A program made the translations under genes and the position numbers. 64,000 nt of DNA from Caprella mutica (taxonomy: Eukaryota; Arthropoda; Malacostraca; Amphipoda; Caprellidae), in contig CANNZV010001147.1 in the NCBI GenBank assembly GCA_947561585.1, forward strand, positions 214,799-278,798, in the 5' to 3' direction. Below the pieces are notes generated by a model. The model did not search any database. It saw nothing but the letters and a program-made list of their open reading frames with translations, and had not been told where the DNA came from. Positions 13,140 to 24,395 of the stretch are shown here, one piece after another (within the stretch, counting starts at the first letter, position 1; every line of letters begins with the position of its first letter).

Positions 13140-13276
13140 TTTTCTGAAAAGTAGCGTAATAGCGCTGCCGCTACATTTTGCTGTAGCGGCAGAGCCACTG
13201 TTTTTCTGGAAAAGTAGCGGTAGAGGCAGCGCCGCTACATTATTCAGCATGTAGCGGGAAGTAGCGCTGCCCACCT
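13140..13276 (+). mobile_element. hAT-like terminal fragment rich in GTAGCG repeats
   Basis: Dense AGTAGCGCTGCC/GTAGCGGCAG motifs ending in GCTGCCCACCTCTG, whose complement CAGAGGTGGGCAGCG resembles the start of many hAT elements. The preceding AATTCAATTTTA block and the motifs match 23420-23536, so this is a second copy of that element's 3' end. Confidence 0.5.
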
Positions 13277-13996
13277 CTGAGTATTAATATATTAAGATAA
13301 ATACTTCATATGTATATATGCAGCAGGTATTGAACGATAGGTGGCATTGGTTCGGTTAATTTGATGGATTCGTTCTATATTTCTGTATTGGCTTTTAATA
13401 TTATTTGGCGAGGTACGTAAGATAATTTTTGATAACCAGTGGATAATAATTTTTTTCATTGCAATATTTCGCTTTATTCCTCAAAGCATCTTCAGGCATT
13501 GTGCAGTAACTGTAATTAAGAGAAATATATACATTAAAACTACAAATCTATCTAAATACACATTTAAAATACAGTTTCGGACATTTATTTCCTTTATTAA
13601 TCCTACTATTAAATCTAAAATTTGATTATTTAAAATAAAGAGTTTATTAGGAATTGTTAAAATTAGTTGTATACTGTGTCACCTATTGGGAATCTATGTG
13701 CTAAAATAATTAAAACAAGAAAACACACACACACACACACACACTCAGATTATTATAGTGAAAACGTTAAAACTGGATGGAACATACCTTGTATCTATGA
13801 CTGCACTAATAAAAATAGTTAAAAATGAAGGATGCGAGCTAATTGTAGACATTAGTTTGTAGTTTTGAAAGGTATCTGACAAGGAACTGCTGAATGGAAT
13901 ACTATTAAATTTAAATGGGCTAGTGGACAAGGAATTTTGAGTACCATATTTGATTAAAAAAATATGATTCTTATTATATACATATATACAAAATTA

Positions 13997-16716
13997 TTAA
14001 AATATTTGGAGAACTCTGACTTCTCTTTCTCGCTGGTTATTTATTGATGGATTGCGTTGTTTGATGATGAGGGCCTCTGCAATGGTGAATTCTTCTTTTG
14101 TTGTCTCTTTTCTTACTATTGCTGTGTCGTTGAGGATTTCTTGAGTGGTTATTTTATGGTTGTGCTCATTTCTATTGTGTTGCTGGATTGATCCGTTTTG
14201 CGTGTGGTTGCGAAGTCTGTCTATTAGGGGGCACTCAGTGTAGCCTACGTAGGAAATGGAGGGTTGACACGCCTCACGGGGACATTTATATTCGTAGACT
14301 ACACGAGATACCTGTTGTTTATCTAGCTGGTGCGTATTGTTCTTAATTAGCAGGTTTTTGAGTTTCTTATTTTTTAGTATATTTGTAGTCTGATTGTTTC
14401 GTCTTGGTTGGTTGGGATTAGGTGGTTGTTGACTATTTTTTTTGAGGTTATTCTCTTCTTGTTTATATTGGGATGACATCTGGTTTCTATAAAAAAGATT
14501 AATGTGGTGATTTATTTCCGAAGTGAAATTAGATTGTTTTTTGGTGATGAATTTGTTTATAGTTTTCTCTATTAGGGACATCGGAAAATTGTTGTTAGTG
14601 AGGATTTGCTTGATGCGCCCTATTTCTTGATGAAAGGTAAACCAATTGTTGCAAACTGTGTACGCTCTGTGAAGGAACGTTTTGATGACTCCTGTTTTGT
14701 ATTGTTCGGGGGCAATACTATGGTAATTGATGCATTCGTCTGAGTTGGTTTCTTTTCTGTAGACGGCTGTGGATAAGGGTTTTTGGTTGCAGTTCCGTGT
14801 GATTTCAACGTCCAGGAATGAAAGTTTTTTCTTTTGCTCTATTTCATAGGTGAATTTTAGGACTGATAGATTTTCGAATTTGCTTTTTATTTCTTCTAAG
14901 GTTTTAATGTTATTGATCATCAAAAATATGTCGTCCACGTATCGAGTGTAAATTGCTGGTGGACTTGATAGGTTTGGAAGTATATTGTTTTCTATATGGC
15001 ACATGTAGAAATTAGCAAAAAGTGGTCCGATGGGAGAGCCCATGGATACTCCGTCTATTTGAAGGTATATGTCACCTGAGGGGCTTCTAAATGGTGTTTC
15101 GGTGGTAGGGGAGGGTGGTCATCAATGGGACACCGGGAACAATGGGACATGCTGAATAACTTTTTTATTTGAGGGTAATTTTTAACAAAATCTTAGTGGT
15201 AAATTAAGCATACTTCAGTGCATTCACTCGCATTGCATTCAGCAGTTGGGGTGCAGTCAGCCCTGTGTAAAAGCGAAAACGTGTTTTAGGGGTGATGAAA
15301 CTAAATATTTCGTACTTTGTTTCAATTGTTATAAATCTGTAAATTTAACATATAATGCTTACGGCATTTTTACATGATATTAAGTAATATGTAAAATATG
15401 ATCATTTGAAAGGATTGCCTTTATACTTTTGTAGTTGAGCCGCTATACCCATATGTTTTCAAAATGGCGTCATGGTGATCATTGGGACAGAAAATTTGGT
15501 TAACAATGGGACAGTGCCTTATTGTCAACCAAACTGTCTAGTTTCTCCTTATGAATCAATATATCTATTTTTTTGATACAATAACGTGAACTGTAGCTTC
15601 AGAGCTTCTTGTAGAAACAGAGCTTCCAGCTGAAGCAGGACTTTCGATCATGTTCAAGGGCTTTAGCAATCTGAGGTCATCACAAAGCACTGCATAGAGA
15701 ACAAATTTCACTAATAAAAGAAAAAGACGCAGCATGATTGCAACGGATACACCAGAGAAAGAAGAGCTTTTTGCTGGTGCCACTAAGGATAAGGCCTTCG
15801 AAATCACTTCATAAAGCATCTGATGTAGATGGCCTGTGAACTATTTTTCTTGGTCTGGTATATAACTCTTAATCTAACTGATCCATTCGTCTGAAGAACT
15901 CAAATCTCCACCGAAAATGTTGCAAATGAAGATTTATGCACTTGTAGAATTTGAGGCGACTTCTAAAACGTATTCTGTTGGCCAAAAGCATGAAAAAGAT
16001 AAATACGAAATATTGATGTTAGGCGAAGATTCAAGTGCAATGAGCTTAATTTTCCAAATGTTCCTGACATGGCTTCGGTGAAGTTAGAGGACATTAAACT
16101 GATATTATATGAACTAACTAAGTGTGGGACAACATAAAGAGATAATTCGAACTTGAAATTTTACCCAAACCTCAACAATATACAAGTTTGATAAACTGTA
16201 CCATCGTTCACCAGGGCATGTCCCATTGTTCACCAGTGCTGTTATACAATGGGACAATTTTTTTTGTTTTTTATTTAATTTTTTTCTAGTCAACAGAATA
16301 TGTGATAGCATTCGAGTTGGTTTCATTTTATAAAGGAATATCTATATTACACATGGATTTTTTATTTTTCATATTATGCCCATAGTAAATGAAATATCAA
16401 TCTTTCTGTGTTTTTTGTCCCATTGATGACCACCCTCCCCTACAGACTTGTAATAAAATCTTGAGTAAGTTCTCTGGAATTGCTGGTGGTGCGTTATTGG
16501 GATTATGATAAATTGTGTCAATGATAATATTGATGGTGTCATGGACTGGAACGTTGGTGAATAAGCTGTCGACATCAAGTGAAGTTAGGTGGCCATGGGT
16601 ACTGGAGTTCTGAATGATATCTATGAATTCTGTGGTAGATTTTATCAAGTATTTAGCAGGCATGTAAGGAGATATTAATTCATTAAGGGTTTTAGCAATG
16701 TCGTAGGTTGGCGTGC
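13997..16716 (-). pseudogene. Penelope reverse transcriptase/GIY-YIG ORF, interrupted
   Basis: Reading on the minus strand, 16716-16443 gives TPTYDIAKTLNELI, HGHLTSLDVDSLFTNVPV and ILLQVC. Across the insertion it continues in frame from 15105 with TTETPFRSPSGDI, GVSMGSPIGPLFANFYM and the catalytic YVDDIF, i.e. RT fingers and palm. Near the C terminus SYVGYTECPL followed by RLRNH is the GIY-YIG-type endonuclease of Penelope-like elements. Within the linker (about 14380-14460) the frame is shifted by one base and then restored compared with the plus-strand copy. RT copies RNA into DNA primed at the endonuclease nick in this family. The copy is dead because of the 5' loss and the insertion. Confidence 0.88.
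15108..16440. mobile_element. 1333-bp DNA transposon with TA duplication inside Penelope
   Basis: Terminal inverted repeats of 25 bases start GGGGAGGGTGGTCATCAATG and are flanked by TA (15106-15107, 16441-16442). Removing the element and one TA restores the Penelope RT frame exactly. CAATGGGACA-type motifs are repeated below both ends (about 15131, 15482, 15511, 16210, 16249). On the plus strand between about 15590 and 16120 there are decayed coding patches (DTPEKEELFAGATKD and VEFEATSKTYSVG) that recall the C-terminal part of pogo/Tigger-type transposases, but many stops are present. The class assignment from these patches is tentative; the boundaries are firm. Confidence 0.88.
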
Positions 16717-18070
16717 GTTCCTTCACAGAGCGTACACAGTTTGCAACAATTGGTTTACCTTTCATCAAGAAATAGGGCGCATCAAGCAAATCCTCACTAA
16801 CAACAATTTTCCGATGTCCCTAATAGAGAAAACTATAAACAAATTCATCACCAAAAAACAATCTAATTTCACTTCGGAAATAAATCACCACATTAATCTT
16901 TTTTATAGAAACCAGATGTCATCCCAATATAAACAAGAAGAGAATAACCTCAAGATAATAGTCAACGACCACCTAATCCCAACCAACCAAGACGAAACAA
17001 TCAGACTACAAATATACTACAAAAATAAGAAACTCAAAAACCTGCTAATTAAGAACAATACGCACCAGCTAGATAAACAACAGGTATCTCGTGTAGTCTA
17101 CGAATATAAATGTCCCCGTGAGGCGTGTCAACCCTCCACTTCCTACGTAGGCTACACTGAGTGCCCCCTAATAGACAGACTTCGCAGCCACACGCAAAAC
17201 GGATCAATCCAGCAACACAATAGAAATGAGCACAACCAGAAAATAACCACTCAAGAAATCCTCAACGACACAGCAATAGTAAGAAAAGAGACAACAAAAG
17301 AAGAATTCACCATTGCAGAGGCCCTCATCATCAAACAACGCAATCCATCAATAAATAACCAGCGAGAAAGAGAAGTCAGAGTTCTCCAAATATTTTAATA
17401 ATTTTGTATATATGTATATAATAAGAATCATATTTTTTTAATCAAATATAGTACTCAAAATTCCTCGTCCACTAGCCCATTTAAATTTAATAGTATTCCA
17501 TTCAGCAGTTCCTTGTCAGATACCTTTCAAAACTACAAACTAATGTCTACAATTAGCTCGCATCCTTCATTTTTAACTATTTTTATTAGTGCAGTCATAG
17601 ATACAAGGTATGTTCCATCCAGTTTTAACGTTTTCACTATAATAATCTGAGTGTGTGTGTGTGTGTGTGTGTTTTCTTGTTTTAATTATTTTAGCACATA
17701 GATTCCCAATAGGTGACACAGTATACAACTAATTTTAACAATTCCTAATAAACTCTTTATTTTAAATAATCAAATTTTAGATTTAATAGTAGGATTAATA
17801 AAGGAAATAAATGTCCGAAACTGTATTTTAAATGTGTATTTAGATAGATTTGTAGTTTTAATGTATATATTTCTCTTAATTACAGTTACTGCACAATGCC
17901 TGAAGATGCTTTGAGGAATAAAGCGAAATATTGCAATGAAAAAAATTATTATCCACTGGTTATCAAAAATTATCTTACGTACCTCGCCAAATAATATTAA
18001 AAGCCAATACAGAAATATAGAACGAATCCATCAAATTAACCGAACCAATGCCACCTATCGTTCCATACCA
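16716..18070 (+). mobile_element. Penelope-like retroelement, 5'-truncated plus-strand copy
   Basis: Mirror copy of 13330-14685. The ORF open at 16814-17398 (194 aa) encodes MSLIEKTINKFITKKQ, the linker NDHLIPTNQDETI, KCPREACQPSTSYVGYTECP and the C-terminal EALIIKQRNPSINNQRERE, i.e. the GIY-YIG endonuclease domain with no RT. Its linker frame is the one usual for the family, unlike the minus copy. A (GT)n tract at 17651-17671 and the shared 3' tail (AAGATGCTTTGAGGAATAAA) follow. A (TA)n stretch at 18108-18122 lies just outside. Confidence 0.88.
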
Positions 18071-18766
18071 GCTGCATTAATAATAACCTGCTGCCCACTT
18101 ATACAAATATATATATATATATATAATTATCTGATAACGTTGTCTAGACTAATTATATGCTACGTTATTTAACTATTTTCAGTTTAAAATTAGGCACCGA
18201 CGAAAAAATAGGATTTGTGGACCCCTATATAATTTGCATCTAAATATTGTTGAACTTATTTTAAAAACCAGAGTACATTCATATTGTTGATTCATTGAAA
18301 AACAATGAATCATATAACATACAAGATATAACTATAATTTCACTCTACTATACTTGCAGAGGCTGCTTTTTTGAGTATCGACAGCGTCACCACTTATTTT
18401 CTAATGTAGTAGCTTCTTTTTTCAGAAGCGCTTAAAGGTAAGGCTCTCTTGTTAACTGTTTGTATTAACAAAAGAAACGAACTTGATCCACAGTCTACTG
18501 CGTGCAACTAGTCAACGCTATATTGGGGGGAATATTTCTAGGTTTAGACTGCAACAGGATGACAAATATTATATTATTGCCGCAGCATTCCATCCGCTGT
18601 ATAAGTTATCATGGTTCGAAGGAGATAGCATGAGATCGAAAGTACTACAGCTAGCAAAGTTAGTGAACGAAACACTATTTTGAAAATACTAACAGTAGCT
18701 CTAACAGTGAAGACGAAGATAACCCAGAAACATTCTTCAAGTAATTAAAGGAGAGCTCCTCAAAAC

Positions 18767-19821
18767 CAGAGTACAGGAACATAAACGGGTATAGTCAGGA
18801 TACAGTAACATAGGGTATGGTAATCAGCTGATTGAATCTATAGTTTGACGTGACCACCGGGTGACTCAAAATGGCGACTCTGACCACACTTTGAAACATG
18901 GAAAAACCTACTTAAACTTAATCACTTTTAAATTGAATTTTTTCTTATCAATTACTAACTAGGCATTGGTTAAATTGTATTTCCATTATTTTTTTTCCTT
19001 ATTTGTAATTCATTGGAACTACAATTTAGCAGTTAACTAACACTAGTTTAGGCTGCTAGGTAGCATATGTTCAAGACCCTATTTTTTATAGATAAGTAAA
19101 AGAAATGAACAATTAAAACACACCTCAATTATATCTATATATTCAACTTTGAGGTTCAATCACCATTTTCGCTTTTCTTTTATACGAAACCCTTATAAAA
19201 TGACTTTAAACTTCTCGATATTAACATGCAAATACGAGGAATTATGAGCCGCTCGGTCACAAACAAGGAATGTGTTGTTGTGGTGACGTCATATTTTTGT
19301 GTCGTCTGCTAGGTACTATACCTGATTATGTTCTTATACCTTGGGTATAGTACCTAGTAAACGACACAAAAATATGACGTCACCACAACAACACAATTTC
19401 GAGAAGTTTGAAGTCATTTTTATAATGGTTTTGTGCAAAAGAAAAGCGGAAATGGCGATTGAACCTTAAAGTTGAATATATAGATATAATTCAGATCTGT
19501 TTTTATTGTTCATTTTTTTAACTTATCTATAAAAAATAGGGTCTTGAAAATATGCTACCTAGGAGCCTAAACTAGTGCTAGTTAACTGTTAAATTGTAGT
19601 TCCTATAAATAACAAATAAGGAAAAAAATAATGGAAATACAATTTGACCAATGCCTAATTAGTAATTGATAAGAAAAAATTAAATTTAGAAGTAACTAAG
19701 TTTAAGCAGGTTTTCCCATGTTTCAAAGTGTGGTCAGAGTCGCCATTTTCAATCACATGGTGGTCACGTCTAACTATAGATTCAATCAGCTGATTACCAT
19801 ACCCTATGTTACTGTATCCTG
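18767..19821. mobile_element. Inverted dimer of family E hAT MITE, moved as one unit
   Basis: Two family E copies in head-to-head orientation, joined at about 19310-19345, form a 1055-bp palindrome. The outer ends (CAGAGTACAGGAAC, and TACTGTATCCTG on the right) are flanked by a single exact 8-bp duplication CTCAAAAC (18759-18766 and 19822-19829). Each half carries CACCGGGTGACT-like or variant and TTTCAAAGTGTGGTCAGAGT-like blocks. The outer left end holds an extra nested terminus. Confidence 0.85.
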
Positions 19822-19991
19822 CTCAAAACTAACTAAGGTGAGAGACTCCAGTCTAAAACAAATTGAAAGGTCTCTCTCAACAGCGCTTCGCCATCCATCT
19901 GCTTTCCCGTGTAAGCCAATCATTCAATACAAAACACCCATCAAGTGCTGCTGTAGAAAGGATGTTCTCGCTTGACAGGCATTTTAAAACC

Positions 19992-20537
19992 CAGGGTACA
20001 GGAACATAACGGGTATAGTAACTAGAAGACGAGGCAAAAATATGATGTCACCAAAGTAACACATTTTTCTTGTTTGTGACCGAGCGGCTCATAATTCCTC
20101 GTATTTACATGTTATTATCGAGAAGTTTAAAGTCATTTTATTAGGGTTTCATGTAAAAGAAAAACGAACGGTCGAACCTCAAAGTTGAATAAATAGATAT
20201 AAATCATGTGTTTTTTTATTGTTAATTTCTTTTACATATCTGTAATAAATAGGGTTTTGAACATATACTACCTATAGGAGCCGAAACTAGTGCTAGTTAA
20301 CTGCTAAATTGTAGTTCCTATGAATAACAATTAAAGAATAAAATAATGGAAATACAATTTAACAAATGCTTAGTTATTAATTATAAGAAAATAATTAAAT
20401 TTAGAAGTGAATAAAAAAGTAGGTTGTCTAATGTTTCAAAGTGTGGTCAGAGTCGCCATTTCCAGTCACCCGGTGGCAAGTCAAACTATGTAGATTCGAT
20501 CAGCTGATTACCATACCCGTTATGTTCCTGTACCCTG
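19992..20537. mobile_element. 546-bp family E hAT MITE inserted in the hAT gene
   Basis: Exact 8-bp duplication TTAAAACC (19984-19991, 20538-20545) around termini CAGGGTACAGGAACATAACG and GTTATGTTCCTGTACCCTG. It interrupts the hATC coding region just after the MFSL block. Confidence 0.92.
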
Positions 20538-20615
20538 TTAAAACCTAAAGTAGCTAGGTACTTTAAGCGATGATCTCTTTGAAATGTTAGTTTTCTTGAA
20601 AGCATTTGTTATAAC

Positions 20616-23345
20616 TAGGGATGTGACAATATGCAGCATAAAATATGCATAATTTTTGACGCGATATGCAGCATATTATATGCCTATTTCTGCATATAAT
20701 ATGTAAAAAGCCAATGTGCATATATGCAGAACCAAAATGCATATTGGAAATATGCATATATATGCAAAAAGTCAATGTGCATATATGCTGAACCAAAATG
20801 CATATTGGAAATATGCATATTATATAACAGAAATTATTCAATATAGTGTGCATATTAAAGGGGTGGCCACCATCCCGTTTTCAGCGACCCACTTCACTTT
20901 TATATTTGTACAATGATGACTAATGTTCATTTGTGCTACTATGAGATGAGCTTTCTGGAAACAAACCGTATACTCTTGAGGATACCTTTGTCAGAAATAA
21001 TCGTTCAAATCTTGAACGACATCATTTGGTACAAGATTTGGTAGACTTGACAATTTCCAGATAGATTTGAACTAAATGTATATCACTATACCGTATGAGT
21101 TGAAAAAGCGGGTACGAAGTTAAAATAGCCATAACTGTAATAAGAATTATCATATATTTGTGTGATTTTCTTTGGCTAATGCAGATTTTTATCATCATAA
21201 ACACATTGTTCGTTTGTTTTCCTATTCCTAACACTTTTTCTACCGGATGATTATAAGTAAAGGGTCGTGAAAAAGCTCTTGCGCTAGATATGAAATTGAT
21301 AAAAGATACCAAAATAGGTTTGTTTACCCAGTATTTTTTAATTATAATGGAGAAACAATCGCATATTATATAAATATATAAAAAAAATCATTCTTTACCA
21401 AAATCATCCATTATCCCCCATTACTTTCAAAAACATTATTTTTGCGCCCGTTTTCTGACTGGTTTCATTGATCTTTAGATCACGTCAGGATTTAGATTTC
21501 AAGAAATCCACGTTATACGTATTTTGTTCTGTTGATTGATTCAGATAAGCAAATGAGGAGGAGCAAACATCATTTTACAAATAACACCACAGAAAAAATC
21601 GCAACCAGTTACATCCGAGATCATCGGAGACCATTCAATTGCATGACCCTTGGAAATGACTCGGATGTTTGAAAACTTCTCTCAGTCGTTCTTTAACAGC
21701 AAGTGTCCTATGTACTGAAAACCATTCTGCATCCACCATATTAGATTCAGAGTAGCTCCACAAATATATCGTAGTTACGGAAATATCAGCTGATTCAACA
21801 TAAGAGTTTTTTAAATCATTCTAATTTTCGGAGATAAAACTTACTCTTTTGATAAATAAGCTCGCGCAAGAGCTTTCTCGCCATCCTCTACTTATGAACA
21901 CTCTGTAGAAAAATTATTAAGAATAGGAAAACAAACTAACGATGAGGTTATAGCTGACAAAAATTCTGCATTAGATAAAGAAAACCACACGAAAATACGG
22001 TGGTTCTTGTTAAAGTTATGACGATTTTAATTTCGTACCTTAAGCTCCGTGCAGAGTGACAAATCCCGCCCAGGTCCCTTACAATAATACCTAAGACAAT
22101 ATTTGTTTCTATCTTTGATAGATAATTTTATTTTAGATAGAAAATTATCCTCTGGCGCTTACCAATGAATGTGTAAATATTAAATGGAGGTTTTTAATTT
22201 GTTAAAATTATATAATAGTTTTAGTGATGACTTGTGCGCCTGCACCAGCAGTTAAATTAGTGAGCAAACTTTTGAGGTTTGGGTTACTAGGGTAGGGCTA
22301 ATGAGTCAAGTAAATTTGTGACCCACTTTTTTTTTTAAATTAAGATATCAAAAGTGACCCGGTCCATTTAAAAGGTTCGTCACCCCTGGCATATTACATG
22401 CCCAAAGTTAATTACGGAATTAAAAAAAAAAGTTAACCTGTATATATATAGTTATGTTTTGAATGTAATTGTACTTTGGTGGTTTGAATGGAACTTGCAT
22501 TAAATCGAAGGTGTAATCTCAAGTTTTTATTTTTACTGTGAAATGTTTAACGTTAGAAAACAAAATATAACAAAGCTGTTTCAAATTTAGACTTTTTTAA
22601 TAGTAAGTCAATTTCAAATCTACGCATTCAATTTCAAACAGTGGAATTGCACTTTATTGTTAAATGGTATTTCAGGTTTCCAACAGTGAATCTCCTATTA
22701 TCTGTTAATGTATTTTTGTACTGGGAAAACACCCGTTCTACATCACAAGAAACAAGAGCAGCAAATGTTTCCTTCTGTCAAATATAGTATTCTAAAGTTC
22801 TAAACTATTCAACATTCAAATATATCACATTCCGTTCATTACTTTAATTATGACTCAAAAATCATCTTGCTAGACCAGCGGCTCCCTTTAAACTTAAAGG
22901 ATCCCCAGCTATAAGCAGAGACACTAAGCTATTAAACGGTAAAAGGTAAATTAAAACAGTTTCATGTTTAATTACTTAAATAAATTATATACATATGTGC
23001 TATAAGTTTTGAAGGAACTAACTCTCTAAAATAATTGTACCTATTCAATTATTCATCAATAACTACTAGAATTTACTAAATACCAAGCGTCATATTATTT
23101 TTTAATACATTTGTAATTTCAATATTTCACCTACAGTCTTACAGACTTTTTAAATTTGAATAATTAGTTTGATAAAATATACTTGGGTCCACAGTTAAAA
23201 TCGTTTTCTATGCAGGGGTCCAGAAGAAAACGGCATGGATTAGACATTTACATGTTAAAAATTGACCAAGAAGTGCATATTTCTCTATTAGCATCTATGC
23301 ACACGTGCATATTATATATGCAATATGCACAATGTCACATCCCTT
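20616..23345. mobile_element. 2730-bp hAT element with 8-bp TSD GTTATAAC
   Basis: The 8-base repeat GTTATAAC flanks the element at 20608-20615 and 23346-23353. The termini TAGGGATGTGACA and (complement of right end) AAGGGATGTGACA are inverted repeats, followed inward by TATGCATAT-rich subterminal sequence (20625-20850, 23275-23335). Inside, 21100-21300 and 21840-22050 are partial inverted copies of one another. A transposase fragment is at 22634-22775, minus strand. Confidence 0.9.
22634..22775 (-). pseudogene. hAT transposase C-terminal dimerisation fragment
   Basis: Minus-strand reading gives SCDVERVFSQYKNTLTDNRR, then FTVGNLKYHLTIKCN and a TGA at 22636-22634. The VERxFSxYK...DxR...NLK pattern is the hATC domain of ZBED-like transposases. 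Sequence further upstream on this strand is full of stops, so only the tail is recognisable. It supports the hAT assignment of the surrounding element and is distinct from the plus-strand transposase at 18480-20605. Confidence 0.75.
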
Positions 23346-23353
23346 GTTATAAC

Positions 23354-23540
23354 TAATATTGTAAAATAAAGTTCATAATCATAATTTTTTTTTTAATTTG
23401 ACTAAGTTTATTAGTAAATATAATGAATTCAATTTTAAAGCATGTATAACTTTTTTTGAAAAGTAGCGCTGCCACTACATTCTGCTGTGCGACTGCACCA
23501 CTGCTTTTCAATTAGCGCTTCTTCTCACATCTGTGTTCTA
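23354..23540 (+). mobile_element. 3' end of the host hAT element
   Basis: Continues the split hAT transposase: stop codon just after the second GTTATAAC copy, a tail with GAATTCAATTTTAAAGCATG, and a terminal block GAAAAGTAGCGCTGCCACTA ending near CTCACATCTG. The same order occurs at 13090-13276. The left end of this element was not found, perhaps lost when the Penelope pair arrived. Confidence 0.5.
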
Positions 23541-23905
23541 GGGAATTTCGGTCTCAGTTTATAATGGTGTTATTGAAGGACAATTATAGAAAAAGTTGAA
23601 AATATGAGTACTAAAATGTTTAGTGTATTTATTGAAAGCGACTGATATCATTACCCTTTGTAAAATGATACGTAACATTAGTAATTTTGACATTTATTTA
23701 ATATGATATTTGAGCGGAAATTTCGGTCTCAGGTATAAAAAAAACTTATGAATTAGATGTATAGAGTAGCGTGCCGCCCCCATACCCCCCTGCCAGGTCA
23801 TCAAACAATCATGGAGTGTGCAGTACAACAAATTAGCGGATACAGCAAACTACATAACGGTCATTTATAATTGTGACACCGAAATTTCAAAACCGAATAT
23901 TCTGA
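23541..23905 (+). repeat. Family G dispersed repeat (AATTTCGGTCTCAG)
   Basis: Contains GGGAATTTCGGTCTCAGTTT at the left, a second AATTTCGGTCTCAGGTATA inside and a GC-rich block near 23775-23800. A reverse copy is at 36366-36805. No coding capacity. Class unknown. Confidence 0.6.
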
Positions 23906-24225
23906 CCACCGTACTTAGGTACTCGTAGAAAGAAATAAGATAGAAAATAAAATGGAGCCAAGAACGAAGTCATCTACCACCATTCCTTAACAATGCTCTT
24001 GAATGCATAAAAGCTACTCCAACCGTTAGTAATCAGTGCAAAATTTATCAAAAACTACATATTTAAGGAAATTTATAGACATTTTATTTTGCATGAGAAT
24101 ATCCTTTATTTATATCACAGCTTTACATATTTACAATCAATGACGTATTTATGAGCTTAAGAACTTTAAACTACAAATAGCTTGCTATCTATACATATAT
24201 TTCCCTCTTCTATGTAATTAATTTA

Positions 24226-24395
24226 GTGGGAGGTTCAACGTCTGCTTCAGAACCAAATACCAAATCGCTGACGTCAAAAGAAATTAAATACACGGGACTC
24301 AATGAAGCAGTCAGAAAGGAAAGTAGCTCCTGAACAAAGCCACCAGTCGGTGACAATGATCATAGATTCAGAAAAGCTACTCTTTAAGGTCAGAT
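24226..24395 (+). repeat. Family I dispersed repeat, copy 1
   Basis: About 170 bp with AACGTCTGCTTC, GAAGCAGTCAGAAAGGAAAG and TCAGAAAAGCTACTC. Related copies at 34215-34405 and 38105-38245. Confidence 0.6.

Larger units (their letters stand above)
13330..16716 (-). mobile_element. Penelope-like retroelement, minus-strand copy of an inverted pair
   Basis: The 3' tail at 13330-13995 and coding part at 13997-16716 read on the minus strand. The segment 13330-14685 is the near-exact reverse complement of 16716-18070, giving a palindrome with arms of about 1.36 kb. The copy is split at 15108-16440 by a DNA transposon. Its 5' end stops at the inversion junction near 16716, so the N-terminal part of the polyprotein is missing. 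A (CA)n tract lies at 13726-13744. Confidence 0.9.
18480..20605 (+). pseudogene. Dead hAT transposase, C-terminal half, split by two MITE insertions
   Basis: Piece 1 (to 18766) contains YYIIAAAFHPLYKLSWFEGD, the block preceding the hAT dimerisation domain, then an acidic stretch SEDEDNPETFF. Piece 2 (19830-19991) contains TKHPSSAAVERMFSLDRHF-type sequence, the start of the hATC dimerisation domain (normally PSSAAVERxFS). Piece 3 (20546-20607), read in the frame LSDDLFEMLVFLKA, is the end of hATC. With the three insertions removed, the reading continues past 23353 to FVITNIVK and a stop. Several stops and at least one frameshift remain. hAT transposases excise and reinsert elements with 8-bp duplications; this one cannot be functional. 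Confidence 0.8.

Noticed and set aside
15565..15819. 84-aa minus-strand ORF in the TA-flanked transposon
   Set aside because: The transposase-like patches are on the opposite strand; this is their shadow.
21022..21312. 96-aa minus-strand ORF inside the 2730-bp hAT element
   Set aside because: No match to the transposase pattern, and a partial inverted copy at 21840-22050 does not keep the frame.
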